A stretch of DNA of 64,000 nt, taken from NCBI GenBank assembly GCA_033439265.1, contig JAVTVX010000009.1:8459109-8523108 (forward strand), written 5' to 3'. Made by a program: the position numbers and the translations under genes. Every line of letters starts with the position of its first letter. The stretch's first letter is position 1. This DNA comes from Dillenia suffruticosa (taxonomy: Eukaryota > Streptophyta > Magnoliopsida > Dilleniales > Dilleniaceae). Under the pieces are notes generated by a model. It made no database searches. It was not told the origin of the DNA and saw nothing but the letters and a program-made list of their open reading frames with translations. Of this stretch, positions 48,201 through 62,900 are shown piece by piece.

Positions 48201-51200
48201 GAGCTCCACTTGCGGCTGCAAGTATCTGCTTCCTCTTTTCTTCCTGCTCTTCAGTTCTAATAGCTGCTGGAAACCTGTCATAACTGTATTTGGCACCAGA
48301 TCCTGGTGGACCAATGAATGTGAGAACTTATAAACACAATATAGACATGCAATTAAACTTTTTTTTTTTGGAATCCAGTGACATCTTCAATTAGCAATTG
48401 TTGCCGGAAGACAAACACATAAATACCTGATATTCCAACTCCAGGATCTGATATCGTGATTATCTCTGGTTCTACCAAGGGTGAAGGAAGAATTGACAGA
48501 GGATTTTGACCTCTTCCAATTGCATCTTGTAACTTGTCCAGAAGATTGTTGTTGCTTTCATCTGAACCAGTACCTCTCTCCAGATAATCCAAGAATCCGT
48601 GAGACTCTAAAAATTGGATTATCTGATTCAGAGAAGTATTTAATTAGCCTCATTTCAATTGTGGCAATTCCTCCAGAAAAAGAAAATTCAATAAATACTA
48701 GCCGCTCAGGTAATAGAATCCACAAACAGAGCACTAAAACTTGCAGCCAAAGATCAACTTTTAGACAAAGTTTGAAGAAAAATTATCCCACCATCAAGCC
48801 ACAAAAGTTTTAAACTAGATCCTGACCACATTAAATCATCCCCAAGAATATGTTTCGAGGCAATCACATATTCAGACACAACATAATCTTAACATTGTTA
48901 TTTACCACCACTAATAACATATAAGTAATATGTTTGTATATCCACCAAAAAAAAAAAAGTATTGACAAAAAGGCTCAGTTTGTTGTAAGCTCATCGCATT
49001 TGTCAATCATATCCAAACAAAAAAACTGTAAAACAAATGGATTTCAAATTGTTTAAAAATCCACCAGATGTTAAAACCTTGCATCCATGGATCCTAAAAT
49101 TGAATTACTTCTAGTCCCTTGTCTTTAAAGAAAGTTCTTCAAATCCCTCTCCCCATGCATGGACCTTCTCCAAGGTGATCCAGGTCTGCTAATGCCCTGC
49201 ATCTTCTACATCAAGATTCGTAGGAAAAGGATGATCCAAGGTATGGAGGGGGAAATCATAATTTTTTATATAATTTTGAACCAAGCAACCAGAATTTGTT
49301 AATCTGTAATATATATATTTCTTGTTTCTTTAAAGTGGAATCAAGTTTTATAGTAAACTTAGATAAGAGCAAGAAAATCATCATGGAAAAAGATTAAACG
49401 AGTTGAGAGATCAGTTCCAAATTCAACCTCGCAAGTAGTAAGTAAATGTTGATATCCTTCTCAAATTCTTGAACTAGTCATTATTGTTTTCTTGTGTTTA
49501 GCACAGAGAATAGTATACATTTATCACTTAACCTTGAGGATTACAAATCTTCAATTTGATCTTACGTAGGTGGGGCTGAAACCTCTTAGTACTCTTTTAG
49601 TGCTTAACTTTTTGTTGCCAGAAAAGGGAGAAAGACTGAAGGAAAGAGTAATGACACATCATACCATTGGCTCTGGTGGTTGGTTAGTGGAGCGAGACCG
49701 CTTCTTCAAAAAGGCTTGTGTGTTAAAGACTTGATTTGCAGAATTTTCCTGTAAATTTTTTGTTTTATCAATAAAAGTACATTAAAAACCATACAAGACC
49801 TTTATTGAAAAAAAATTATAGAAAAAATAAATGAATACAATAGGAATTAAGAATAAATACCGTACTATGAAATTTCGATAGCCACCTAGAATTGAGGCAA
49901 ATAATTTTAAGAATACAAACCTGCAAAGAAAAGGGAGTCCAACAAATTATTTGAACACGAACAGTGTTCATCATACAGCAAAAATAAATAAATAAATAAA
50001 TAAATAATAAAAAAAATCATCTGGTACATAAACTTCTTAACCACTCAAAGACGTAAGCTAAGTAGAAGTTCAATTACAAATAGTCAAAATCGCCCATGAT
50101 AATTTACAGTACATGGAGGGGAAAAAACAAAATAAAATAAGATTTGAAGGAAAATTTTCATGAGAGATAAGGACTGCAAAGAATGACTTGACGCACATAA
50201 GCCACCAGCTAAAGCACTTCTAGAATGATGAGCCCCTCAAATGTGGGGCAAGGAAGAAAACATGAATTATCTATGTGGCACTCAGACTTCCCAAAGACTC
50301 CTCTCTATAATAAACCATATAGAATATCACATTTCCAAAATCATGTCCAACCTAGGATAACTACTGCCATGGTTGCTGTCAGCTGTAATAATATAAAACA
50401 AAATAAATTGACTGTTGCATACTGAAAGACGTATTTTAGTTGAAATAGTTGTAACAGTTGTTACAGATTCATAAGTCATGTAATTGGCCATTTCAAAATC
50501 TCAGTCTATACGGTCATTTCTTCACATCAGAAAAATGATGTGCTAGCTGTTATAGCGCCCTGTATTGGCTACAACACCAACCAATGTAGGCAAGCATCTT
50601 GAATCCAAATATCATCCAACAGGGTTGATCTTGAAGCCATGAGTCCAATACCACCCAAACATGTATGCCTCTAATTATATGCTAACATTTGGCATTTTGA
50701 TTTATTCAATTTATCATAATGTAATTTCTCATCTCACAATGCAAGAAAAGATACAACAACAACAACAACAACAAACTGCGTCTTAATCCCAATAGTTGGG
50801 GTCGGCCATTTGAGAGACAAACTTGAAAAGGAGAGAAAAATAAAATAAAAATAAAGATAAAATAAAATAAAAATAAAATAAAAATAAAATAAAATAAAAT
50901 AAATACAATGAAAAATAGATAAATAAATCAATAGATAAATATTTGAAAACAGATTGGTTTAATTTGTGCGGATTCTACTACGCCATCCATTCCTATCCAA
51001 AACCATTTCCTCTTCTAAACCCTTAATCTTCAAATCTTTGCGGATAACTTGCATCCAAGTTTTCAGCGGTCTACCTCTACGTTTTACTAAACTGTCTAGA
51101 TTTAAGTTCTCGGTTCTCCTAACAGGCGCATCATTGGGTCTTCGTTGCACATGACCGAACCACCTCAGACGGCACTCTCGCATCTTATCCACAATTGAAC

Positions 51201-53906
51201 TAACCCCCAACTTATTTCGGATCTCTTCATTTCTTATTCTATCTCTTCTAGTTTTTCCACACATCCACCTAAGCATCCTCATTTCTGCTACAGACATCTT
51301 TTGTTCTTGTTGTTGTTTAACAGCCCAACACTCAGTACCATATAATAATGTAGGTCTAACCACGCTTCTATAAAACTTTCCCTTTAAGTGCAATGGCATC
51401 GTGTGATCGCAAAGAATTCCGGAGGCCCTTCTCCATTTCATCCAACCCGCTTGAATTCTATGGTTCACATCTCCATCGATGTTACCATCATTTTGAATGA
51501 TAGATCCTAAGTATCTAAATCGTTCACTTTTGGGTACCTCTTGCCCATCTAACCTAATCGTTTCTTCATCATTCCGGGGTCTGTCACTAAACCCACATCT
51601 CATATATTCTGTTTTTGATCTACTCAGTCTAAACCCGCTAGTTTCTAGTGTAAATCTCCATAACTCGAGTTTAGCACTAACACTCTCTATAGTTTCATCA
51701 ACTAACACTATATCATCTGCGAAAAGCATACACCATGGTATTTCATCTTGGATATTTTTGGTAATTTCGTCTATCACTACTGCAAAGAGGAGGGGGCTTA
51801 ATGCCGAACCTTGATGGAGTCCAATGTTAATGGGAAAACTATCACTCAAACCCCCACGAGTGCTTACGCCGGTTATAGCTCCCTCATACATATCTCTAAT
51901 TAGGTTAATATACCTCAAGGATATCCCTTTCTTCATCAGCGCCCACCACAATAAGTCTCTAGGAACTCTATCATATGCTTTTTCCAGATCAATGAATACC
52001 ATATGTAGGTCTCTCTTTTGTGCTCTATATTTCTCCATTAAATGTCTTAGCAAGTGAATCGCTTCCGTGGTGGATCTGCCTGGCATAAATCCAAATTGAT
52101 TTTGAGATATACTTATCTCCAATCTCAATCGATGCTCTATTACTCTCTCCCATAATTTCATAGTATGACTCATAAGCTTAATCCCTCTATAGTTAGAGCA
52201 ATCCTGTATATCTCCTTTATTCTTATAGAGCGGTACAATTACACTCTTCCTCCATATCTGAGGCATTCTCCTAGTTTCCCAAATTTTATTGAAAATATCC
52301 GTTAATATTTTTATACCAAATTCACCCAAACATTTCCACACTTCTATAGGAATGCCACACTTCTATTGAAAAGATAATAGCTTAAAATTTTTCACAAATA
52401 AATATTCGAAGAATCAATGTGGCTGTTGTCCAAAATTTAAACAGAACGTCAGAAAAATAACTCTTGGATAAAATTGCCAAACTATAAATTAGTTAATGAC
52501 AAAGTGTAACTGTTGCAAAAAAAATGCTCCTATCTATCTAAAGTTATATTCACCATCCAAATGTCACCAAGAAGATAACTAGCCAAGTAATAATAGACCT
52601 ACAGGATCCAATGAAATGTTTATAAAGAATATATGTCTCCCAATCCTTCTAATCTCAACAGAAAATCAATTATATGATGGCTTATTTGCCACTGAAATAC
52701 CATATGAAGAATCTATCCAAAAAAAAAGTGAGACCAGAAAATTTATAAGAGGAAAACCAAAAAGAATGCAGGTCAAACTTCATATAATTAGAAAGATGAT
52801 GCACTAATGTGCCAAGAACATGACATAAGTTCATCTAAATGTATAGATAAGAGAATAGGCAGACATGAAGCATTCAATAGTACAGAAACTTTTTGAGTGA
52901 TGCACAAGGATAACCTAAGTTGAAGGTCATGATCGCCACCCCAAGGCTTGCTCCCATTTCTAGGGTGCTGATCCGATAAAGTTCCTTTCATCTGGTCTAT
53001 CCTAACAACATTTGGAAACAGCAACTTCATTAAATCAGCACGCAAAGAAGACATTTCTGGTTCCGGTATAGGAGGAATTTCCTCTGAAGTAGTGATGCAA
53101 TTATGCTCAAGGTCCACAACAACAACCTGCAGTAAAGAGTCAAACCACACCATGCTTGAGTCAACAAACTTCATATTTTCAACTGTCAGAAGTTCAAGAG
53201 GGGAGAGAGGCACAGGGAGCCTTAAAATAACACAGAATTGCTATCTTAAGGAAAATGGGTGAGTTCAATGTTCCAACATTAAAACAATATGGAAATTGAA
53301 TGGTGGAAAATCATTGTGATATCATATTTATAGATTTGTGTGTATGATGAGAGATACACCTTTTCCATGGAAATCTGTTAATAGATACTCACAAGAAGAT
53401 TAAATTTTTACATGGGTTTGCTGCAAATAAATGTAACCACATGACAATTTGATGAAGAAGAATTTTCAACTTGTCACTCATTGCATAAATACTCCACGGA
53501 AACTGTTGAATCTTTTGTTGCATTTCTTTTTGCTCATAAATTGCACTCATCAGTAACTCTTAAAGCGTAAAGAAGTGCTTCACACCTCAAAGGATCGAGA
53601 GGATCTTGTCTACACAGATAGATATGATAAGGATTCACAAAGTGTCACAGTTCCAAGCAACCATTATCTTTCAGCATGAACATAAGAACATAATCCTCTC
53701 CGTTAGCTCAAGATTTTCCGAGCAATTATTTGTTTCATGGACCATTTTACTCTGTGATTCAGACATGCTTGGAGGTTACTTACTTCCCCCACCCCCCTTG
53801 TTTGCCTCCTATTCTCTATTTATGGAAGTTACAAATAAGATAATGGACTCATGGTCTAGGATATGCAATTGCACCATAATATATTAGACAAGATAAGGGA
53901 AAAAAA

Positions 53907-53937
<31 letters not shown>

Positions 53938-56900
53938 CACAAAAACAAACGATGTTGGTGATTGAGTACCTACTTACATGGGAAGAAGAAAGGGATTATT
54001 AATATTTTCTTCTAGAAACAAGTATTATAGCGAAGAGAGAAGAAGATGCAGATTACAAGAATGAGCTTACAATTGTACCCTTGTATTCTTCTAGATCTTA
54101 TATTAACATCAGTAAATATGATGATGCTAAAATTGCTTGCATCTTATCTGAGGTGTTAAGTTCAATCTGTGGATGCGACTCCTTCTTTATAAAAGAAGGC
54201 AAGGTTGTTTACACGTCCATCTGGACCCACATGTTCACTAGGTGGCTTTGAGCACCAAGTGAACTTTTTCTTTTCCAAAAGAGAGGAAGCATAAGTATTA
54301 ATGTCCCAACCATTTTCATTTCATTTGCCCAATTCTCACTGAAAAATCTAGTCCTACAAGGTTTCTAAAAAGTTCAATGAGGAAATGAAGAGCTGTTGTG
54401 CTTAACGGTAGGGTGAATAGGTTATCTGTCCACTATTTCACACATGTTTTATGAGCAAATTGCAATTGGGATCAGGGAAATACCCAGAGCCATAATGGCT
54501 GATTGATAGTTCTAACCAAGCAAAATTCTACAAAGAAATTCTAAAGGGATGATCCTTGCCACTTGTGATGAATAACAAGAATAACTGTACCTAGATTGAG
54601 TAATGCAGGACTCCTCGAAGCAACTCTCAAGTATCTACTGGTTGTTTTATACACATCATTAGTGCCTGTTCTTGGAATTGGTAATGTTTTTGTGTTTCAC
54701 CACCCCGCCCCCATTATTTGGTTTTAATTTGGTGGTTGTATAATAGTATCCAAATATCTCATATTGCCGCTCCCAATACTTTTTAGACTGCAAACAAGCT
54801 GAGTAGGAGGGCGTTCGAGCTTAGAACATTTTCAAATGATCCAAAGCTGAGCCAAGACTTTATTTATAAATGAGCCTTAAAATCTTCTTCACAGTCAATT
54901 CATTGGATTAGTAACAAACCTTCCCTTTAAAAGATCCTAAACCATGTTAAAACCCATTTCATGTGATAAAAAGCCAGAAAAAAATATGATTAGTTGCAGT
55001 TCTTTTAATTCTTGAACAAGTCTAGACAAACAACAGGTTGAAGAGGGCAGCCCCTGGGCTTTAACAAGCCAAGTCCTAAGCTGTTCAGAACAACATTGTT
55101 CATTTGTAGCCCTACAGCTTTCTTATCAACTTCTCTCATCGGAAGATAGTTAAACATTTCAGTGGAATTATAATGTTCCTGCTCTTCTGCAATTATGAGT
55201 CTTCTTCTAAAAGGTATTAAAAGCAACAAGGAAGAATACCGATGCTCACAAAGAGTTAATAATCTAAGATAAGTGGTTATCACTGCTCACTCTAATGTAG
55301 CCAAGCCACTAAACACTAGACAGAGAAAAGAGGTCAAGAGAAAGTGAATGGAAGCAGCAGTGCAAAGAAAGAGAAATTAGAGGGTAAAAGAAAATTAATG
55401 GGGTCCATCAACAGAACTCAACACGGAAAGAAGGGGCGAAGAAAGCTTTTACTTGAGATGCACAAGCAATAGAAACTATGAAAGCCATTATAATAAGCAA
55501 GCAGAAACATAGAACCCGTCCTAAAAGTACAATAACACGTTATAATAAGCCAAAAATACCAGACTTCCAATAAAATCCTCACACTCAGGCAATGAGAAAA
55601 TTAAGAGGAAAATTACAAACCACCAAGCAGGTAACTTACACCATCCATTGCCAGAAGAGATGTATCTACACCAGAGTGGAGACCCATCATATATGGCGTG
55701 GGAGCATCAATGTAGTCAACTCCACTGAAAAAGAGTAATGGAATGTAGACATGCTTCAGCACAGAAAAAAAGATTTAAGTGAGAACCTATCATGATTGTG
55801 AAGAATGTAATGTACAAGGTACCAGCATAATGCCAACATTAGTGAAAAAGAACAAGTCCAAAACTTATTCAAGTTACAGATAAAGGAGGTATATAAAAAA
55901 AACGCCAAGACAAATATGTGCATAATTGAAGTCTTCAACCCTCTCAGCAAGCGATGCTACAAGAATTCAAAGCTTACCTGCCACCGAAATGGATATATCA
56001 AATGGCAAATGGCCTCAGAGATGAGAGTTAGAAGTGAATACCTGAAAAGGGAGGCAAGAGAATGATTAATTTACAGGACCAGCAAACTAAAGCTGACAAT
56101 GAATCAAATACAAACATGAATTGTTGGAAAATATTCTTTCAAGTGACAAAGCATGTTTGACTAGAGAGAAATGGAAGAAAAGAAATAATGCATCGATACC
56201 AGTTAATTTAGGCTGCTTCTCGCATGATAACTCTAAAAGATTCAACTTAGGTCATAAAAACTCCTGTGAGATCAAGGAAGCCTTGAAATGCACAGCCTAT
56301 CCAGTATAAGTGAAGAGACTATTTCTGTAATTTAAACCCACCAGCTCTAAAATCAAATTAACTTTATCATTGCAATAAGATTCATTCTCTACAGATAATT
56401 ACTCAAGATAGCATAAAGTTTTTCAGCTTCATAGACCAGGCCTGGAAAAAGTGAAGAGAATATGAAGCTTTTAAGGTTCACAATCATTGAAACGAGCAGT
56501 CGAAATTACAACCCTTAACTAATAATGTTAAAACATTTTTTTTATCAATCTTTTTTTTTTTTGGGGGTAGAAAATAGAAAACTATATTATGAAAAAACAG
56601 AATAGTAAAAGAGATAAGCTAAGAGGATAAGAAAATCTCTATGGGAGCGTTTGGATAAACTTATGAAAAGTGTTTATTGAATTTTTGGTCTAAATTCTTA
56701 ACTATCTGAATAAACGGTTTTAGACTAATAATAAATTTAAAGCGTTTTAATAGAAAATTTTAATCTAGTATGAAAATAAACATATTCTTTACTTAAAAAT
56801 CTTTCCATTTAGTTGGAAAATATTATTATTGAAAGAAGAAAAGATAGCCTTTAAGAGCTTTTATGAAGAGGAACCAAACACCCCACAAGACAAAAAAGCT

Positions 56901-59900
56901 CAAAACCACAAATATCCCCCCAAGTCTTTTGCCTACTTGCAATGCGCTCGCTGAAGCATTATTGCAGTCAATTACTACCAAACTTTCAAAATAAAATTTA
57001 ATGTCCCTTGTAAGTAGAATGTGTTAGCTTTCAGGTGAGGTCTTCACCAAATTTCCAACAAGCATTTCTTTGGATATTGATTTTTCTCTTGTTCAATAGT
57101 GATTCTTCACCAAATATGGCCCCAGAGTCGGTTTTCTATAAGAATTCTACATTTGGGTTTTAAATTTGCTTATAAAATCTCATTCATCATGAGGTTTCAC
57201 TGCCATGAATCGAAGTCCAAATGAACAAAGCCTTGTAACTTATTTAAACACAAATTTCAGAATTTCTATGAAATATCAAGTTTGGAGGTCAAATTATGTG
57301 AAAACATGTTGCCTGGAAGCTAACATATTGATAGGGGACATTGAATTTTATTTTAAACATTTGGGTATAACCGAGTTTAATAATAATTGAGAGAGTGATT
57401 TCAAAGTAGAATTAAAATTTTGGGGATATTTGTAGATTTAGCCAGACCAAAAAAAGAAAACAAAGAAAAATCAATAGCGCATGAGCCTAAAGAGAAGATA
57501 GAAAATTATTTTCTCCCATAAAACACAAAGACAATAGTGCTTACTACTAAAATTTCTAGCATTATGCTCTATCCAAGTACTACAAGCAAAGTCATTAAAG
57601 TGCTTTTCCACGACAAGCAAGAACTATTTCTATTACCAAGGCCTCCAAACTTTGTCATTGAGAAGTCACAAAAAATTTCTAGGACAAACCCTCTGCCATC
57701 ACATATGGCAAATAAATGATTCCACATTTCCCAGGCTAGATAGTAATGCAAAAACAAGTCATCTCTAGTTTAACAAGCTTTATAATGCATAACAAAATAT
57801 CAGAAGAAATAGCATTCAAAGGCCTCCTCTGTAACAAATCATTTGTATTAATAGGACCTATGAAAGAATCTTTTCTTTGCAAAACGTGTTTTGACAATGG
57901 AAAAGAAGAACTTGGAACATGAATGATATCATTGAAAAAACTTTGCATAAAAGGGCACCAAAACTATCAAGGTTCCAGATAATATCTTGTGGCTTATCAA
58001 TTATGACTTAACCATTAAATATAACAATGACATAGATCATAGCATATGAAAGTATTATATAATGGATGGTAGGCAACAAAAATCCTATTGATCATCCGAG
58101 AAAATTAAAATGGAGTTATTAACAATGCAGATGGTAAACAACAACATTATCAGAACCCACATTAATGAGTAAAGCCTCATATATAACCTCTATACACACC
58201 TCTGTCTAGCAATCTGATAAGCCCATCTATAGCAACATTGGACCTTAGACCTTTTCGAAACTCTAAATAATGGGGAGCAAACAACAAAAGTTCTCCAGAT
58301 GATATTAGAGAGAGAGGGAGTGGTGCTACTGCCAAAGTAGAGATTGTACATAACATCGCCCAAACCAATAGTAAAGCCCAATATTTGACCACTATCCACC
58401 CACTGTCTAGAAATTTGCTAAGGCCATGCACAACAAAATTACATGGTAAAGGAGGAAACAGTCACCTTGGTGAACTCCCCTAGAAGCTCCAAACCACAAG
58501 TAGGCTCCCTAGTGACAATTATGAAAATAGAGGCCCGAGGGGGGGAGACAGCCCCTTATTCATCCATCGAACGGACACCATCGCTCTTCCCTAACATGAA
58601 TTTAAGCAGGAAACAATAATAGACCCATCATAGGTTATCTCAATATCAAGCTTGAAGATAACTATTTCCACACCTTCTCTTAAGTTGTCCACTTCATTTA
58701 GCAATTAGAATAGCAACAAGCATCTTTATGTCTTCGAGAAAAGCACTCTGGCAGAAAAGATGGTACCACCAAACACAGACATCAACGTAGACGAGAGGAC
58801 CCTGGTAATGGCTCTAACATACTAGTCATTAACTTAATAGGCCTAAAATCCCTCAAGCTCATTCATTGATTTTTTTAAGTAATGAATGAACACCAATGGC
58901 AAGACTTCTGCACAAAGTTTTCTAAGATTTAGGGATAATGTTGAAACCGAAAGGATGCTACAAAATATACACCTATTAAACATGGATACACAAAAATAAA
59001 CTGCCTCTGCCTCTACAAATGCAGGCAGCAATGTGATATGAAACTAGTAAAGGTATAGGAGAACCAAACTATCTTAATACAATAGTTGGTATATGCTTAA
59101 ACAGATAAAATAGTTCAAAGAAACTGAAGATGGTACATACTTGTTTGACCGGAGCAAAATCCTCCTCTCAAGCAACACAGCAGTAAAAAGTTTAATTAGA
59201 TTATCAACATCCAAACATTGTACCAGTGGCTGAAAAGATATCTGCATCCAGTGAAGCAAATCACAACAATCAAATGGTATAAATTTAATGCAAGAACAAT
59301 TTTTTGCTGATTCTGATCCCAACCCAAATGAAACATGAGAAGAAAAAAAAAACAGAGAGAGAGGGTGTGTGTGTGTGTATCTGTGTGTCAGTCTTCAGAG
59401 GTGTTTTACATCGGCATGGGGAAGACCATCCTTTGGTGGAGCCTCCACAGAAAGCAGGTAATTCTCAATGGCAAACAGAACCCGATCCCTTCCAGGGGTT
59501 GGTAGCGGCACATTGGACACCATATATGCTATGACATCCCATAAAGGCTTGCTGAAATAACAATGTGATAACCAGGTCATAAGAACATTCTTCAGTTTTC
59601 TTCTTGCAAAGCAGGGAATGCAACTAAGAGTTCAATGATCAAAATTAGAAAGTAGCAACACATGAATCTGCATGGAGAAAAAGCATTTAGCATATTTTCA
59701 ATATTAATTCCCTGCTCCATATAAGGCCATGAAATGTTCAAATGAGCAAAGAATGGACATGAATGACACCTATAAATCATGCAAAACACACTCCTACCAA
59801 AACCGGCATTTTAAACAATAGTCAAGACAGCAAACTTCTCATCCCATGTACAGCCCTTAGTTTGACATTCTAAGGTCATACAAGTACTTAATGCAGGAAA

Positions 59901-62900
59901 AGGAGAGCAGGAGAATTTCTTATAATGACTTGGTAAAAAGATCACCATACTGTTGCAGTTCTTTAATCCAAAGACAATACAAAGCTAGACTTGTATCATC
60001 AATTCAGAAAAGATAAACACAAAACTTTCCAAACACATGCTGCGCCCACACATCAAAGAATTGTTCAGACATAGGAACAAGTTTCCTATATGAAGGCTAC
60101 CCAAAAGATTCCAAGCACAAAGTCACTAACTTTAAGTGGTGAATGACTTAAAAGTAATGGAAAGTAAATAATTATTTGCAGTGAAATACGAACATTGCAT
60201 GTACAGGCAGCCATTTAAATAAATGTAAATGTTTCTGCATAAATATATTTTATCAAGAAGACCCGCATGTAGAAATAGGTTCAGGCAGACATTCTGAAAA
60301 GTAAAGAATGCTTTAACATCTCGAGGACACACCTACTTCCTGTAGAAGAAAAGCAAAGTGCAAATAGTTCTTCTAAAGCTTCTCGAAGCACTCGGAAACT
60401 AGGAGACCGTGATACCAGACATATACATTTGTCAGCAAATGAATTAGCAGGAATATGATAAGCTTCAGCAATGTCCTCACTCACTGGATCCCGAAAAGCA
60501 ATACAACTAACATATATTTTAGAACCGTCACCCTCTGCAAAAAATTTTGACAATGTAAAAGTATAAGCAGCAGCAGCAACAAAAATACCCTAAATGAACA
60601 CTAAAATAATTTTAAAATATAATCTTAGTAAAAAAATAGCAACAGCCTACGGCAAAATGTTTGATTACAGTCTAAATCAAAAGCTGGCTTAGTGCTAAGA
60701 ATTTCAGTTTTAAGTCTTCCTGATAACCAATTCTAACAACTGCCAAGAATTTTCTGCACTTACCAGAACTAGGATAAAATACTAAGCCAGAAGTTGCAGG
60801 CTTACAGTCAGATGCTGAAAAAACCTTTATATGGGTCATTGCAAGCTGTTAATGGTCAAAAGCTCAATTTAAATACCGTTTTTCGATTCATATGTTGACA
60901 CTTTCAGTAGCATATTTTCGGTACTTATCAGTCACCCCCTTATTTTTTGGTTTATCAAACCGACCTTGTGTCTCACAGACACAGTGTTGAACTCATATGA
61001 GAAAAACTAAACAAATAAACAAATAAGTGTTGTTCATACATGTACACAGAGATTCAATCCTTAAAACCCTTAAACTGAAATATGTTTGGACTTGGCAGAT
61101 AAGAATGCAAGATATAGCATATGGGGACCCAAATTGGAAAAGGAAAAGAAGGGGAAAAAAAAGGGGCACGTGTAAGAGCAAGAACATAAAGCTCTAGACC
61201 TACCTAGACAAAAGCGACAGCCTTGAACAAGACTAATAGGACCCAGACAGACTAAAAAGCTCCTGCTTCTTCCTTCAAAAATATCTAAAATGTTTAAAAA
61301 AACTTAATAATCATTGTGTCTCAAAAAAAGGGATCTAAGATCACTCCACAAATGTACAGCTACATAGATACAAGCTAAGAATTCATAGTACACACCACTC
61401 AATGAAACATTTTCAAGGATGTCCTCTCTGATAACCTCATATTAAATCTTAAGGCCTGAAACTCATTCAGATTCCTCAACAGCCCTCATATCTTCATCAA
61501 GAAATATGATAGTATCATTTCCAAATTGTAAATGAATCATCATGACCAACACAAACTCCTCAAAACATTTTATTCAACACCTTCATCCAACAAGCCACCA
61601 CTAATGTCAAGAAAAGGGGTAATAAGGATCACCTTGCCTAAAAAGCCTTCTCAGGGACTTAACCGAGATTTGGGTTGTACACGGAGATGGAGAATAACAA
61701 AAAGCATGCAAACCCAGTCATCTACTTTCCCAATGATTTCTACATAATCTTTGATCTTTAAACTCCAACTCATCTTATCGATCAAACTTAAGAACAAGAT
61801 TGCTTGTATTTCTCCACTTAATATCCTGCAGCACCTCGTTGGCCACAAAGCACCACCCAAAATTCTCTTGCTCCAACAAAAGCACTCTAGTTAGATCAGA
61901 TTGTATCACCTAAAACCAAACTCATATGATGGACTTCTACTATACAGACACTAGTAGTAACACTAAAAGTCTCAAACCAAACTCAAATCAACTAAGTCTT
62001 TATCCAAGTTAGTTGGATCTACTACATGAATCTGTCTTTTCTTTTCAATTCTATTGAAAATCATGTCACTTCTACTATTATGGTTTCATGTTTTATCATC
62101 TCTCCTAGAGTGTTCTTAGGTCTTCCTCTTGGTCTTGATACACCTTCAACTTATTCAAACGTTGAACTACCACTAAATTCTATAGACATTAGCAGTAACA
62201 ATAAAAGGCTCATCCCAACTCAACTCAACTACAGACCTAAGTCTTTATCCCAAGTTAGTTGGATCGGCTATATGATTCTGTCTTTTCTGTTCAGTTTTAT
62301 TGAGAATCATGTCACTTCAACTATTACAGCATCATATTTTATCATCTCTCATAAGAGTATTCTTTGGTCTTCCTCTCGTTCTTGGTACAGCTTCAACTTG
62401 TATTTTATCCCTTCTAATAAGAGCACTAAGTGGTTTCTTTTGAACATTTGCAAACCATTTTAATTTTTGTCATCTTATTGCTTTCTACAATTGGAGCAAC
62501 CGCAAAGTTTGACCTAACATGAACATTCCAAATTCTATCTTTTCTTGTTACCATGCTAAACGACCTTGACGTTCTCATCTCTGCTACACTGATGTTTTGA
62601 GGATATTGATTTTCAATAGCTCAACACTCTGTACCACAAAGCATTGTTAGTCTTATCACCTGGAATCCTTCCTATACATTTAAGACTTAAGGAGTTAGAT
62701 AGTTATATAATTAAAATGTTATAATATCGCCTTTATTATTAGGTACCATAATATTCATGCGTATGCTATTTCATCGGCAAGACTTCAATAGCTATATGGA
62801 GATACATCTTTACCAATTTCCAGAAACTAAGGAAGACACATTTTGAAGTAGCATACATTACCAGTCAGAACAATAGGATAGCTTCGTGGGAAAGTTGAGG

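Noticed and set aside
51497-52057. Plus-strand ORFs of 105 and 77 codons
   Set aside because: They are antisense shadows of the LINE reverse transcriptase frame.
62026-62463. 145-codon plus-strand ORF with an internal repeat
   Set aside because: The repeat is the tandem RTE 3'-end fragment read on its antisense strand inside SCD1 intron 2.
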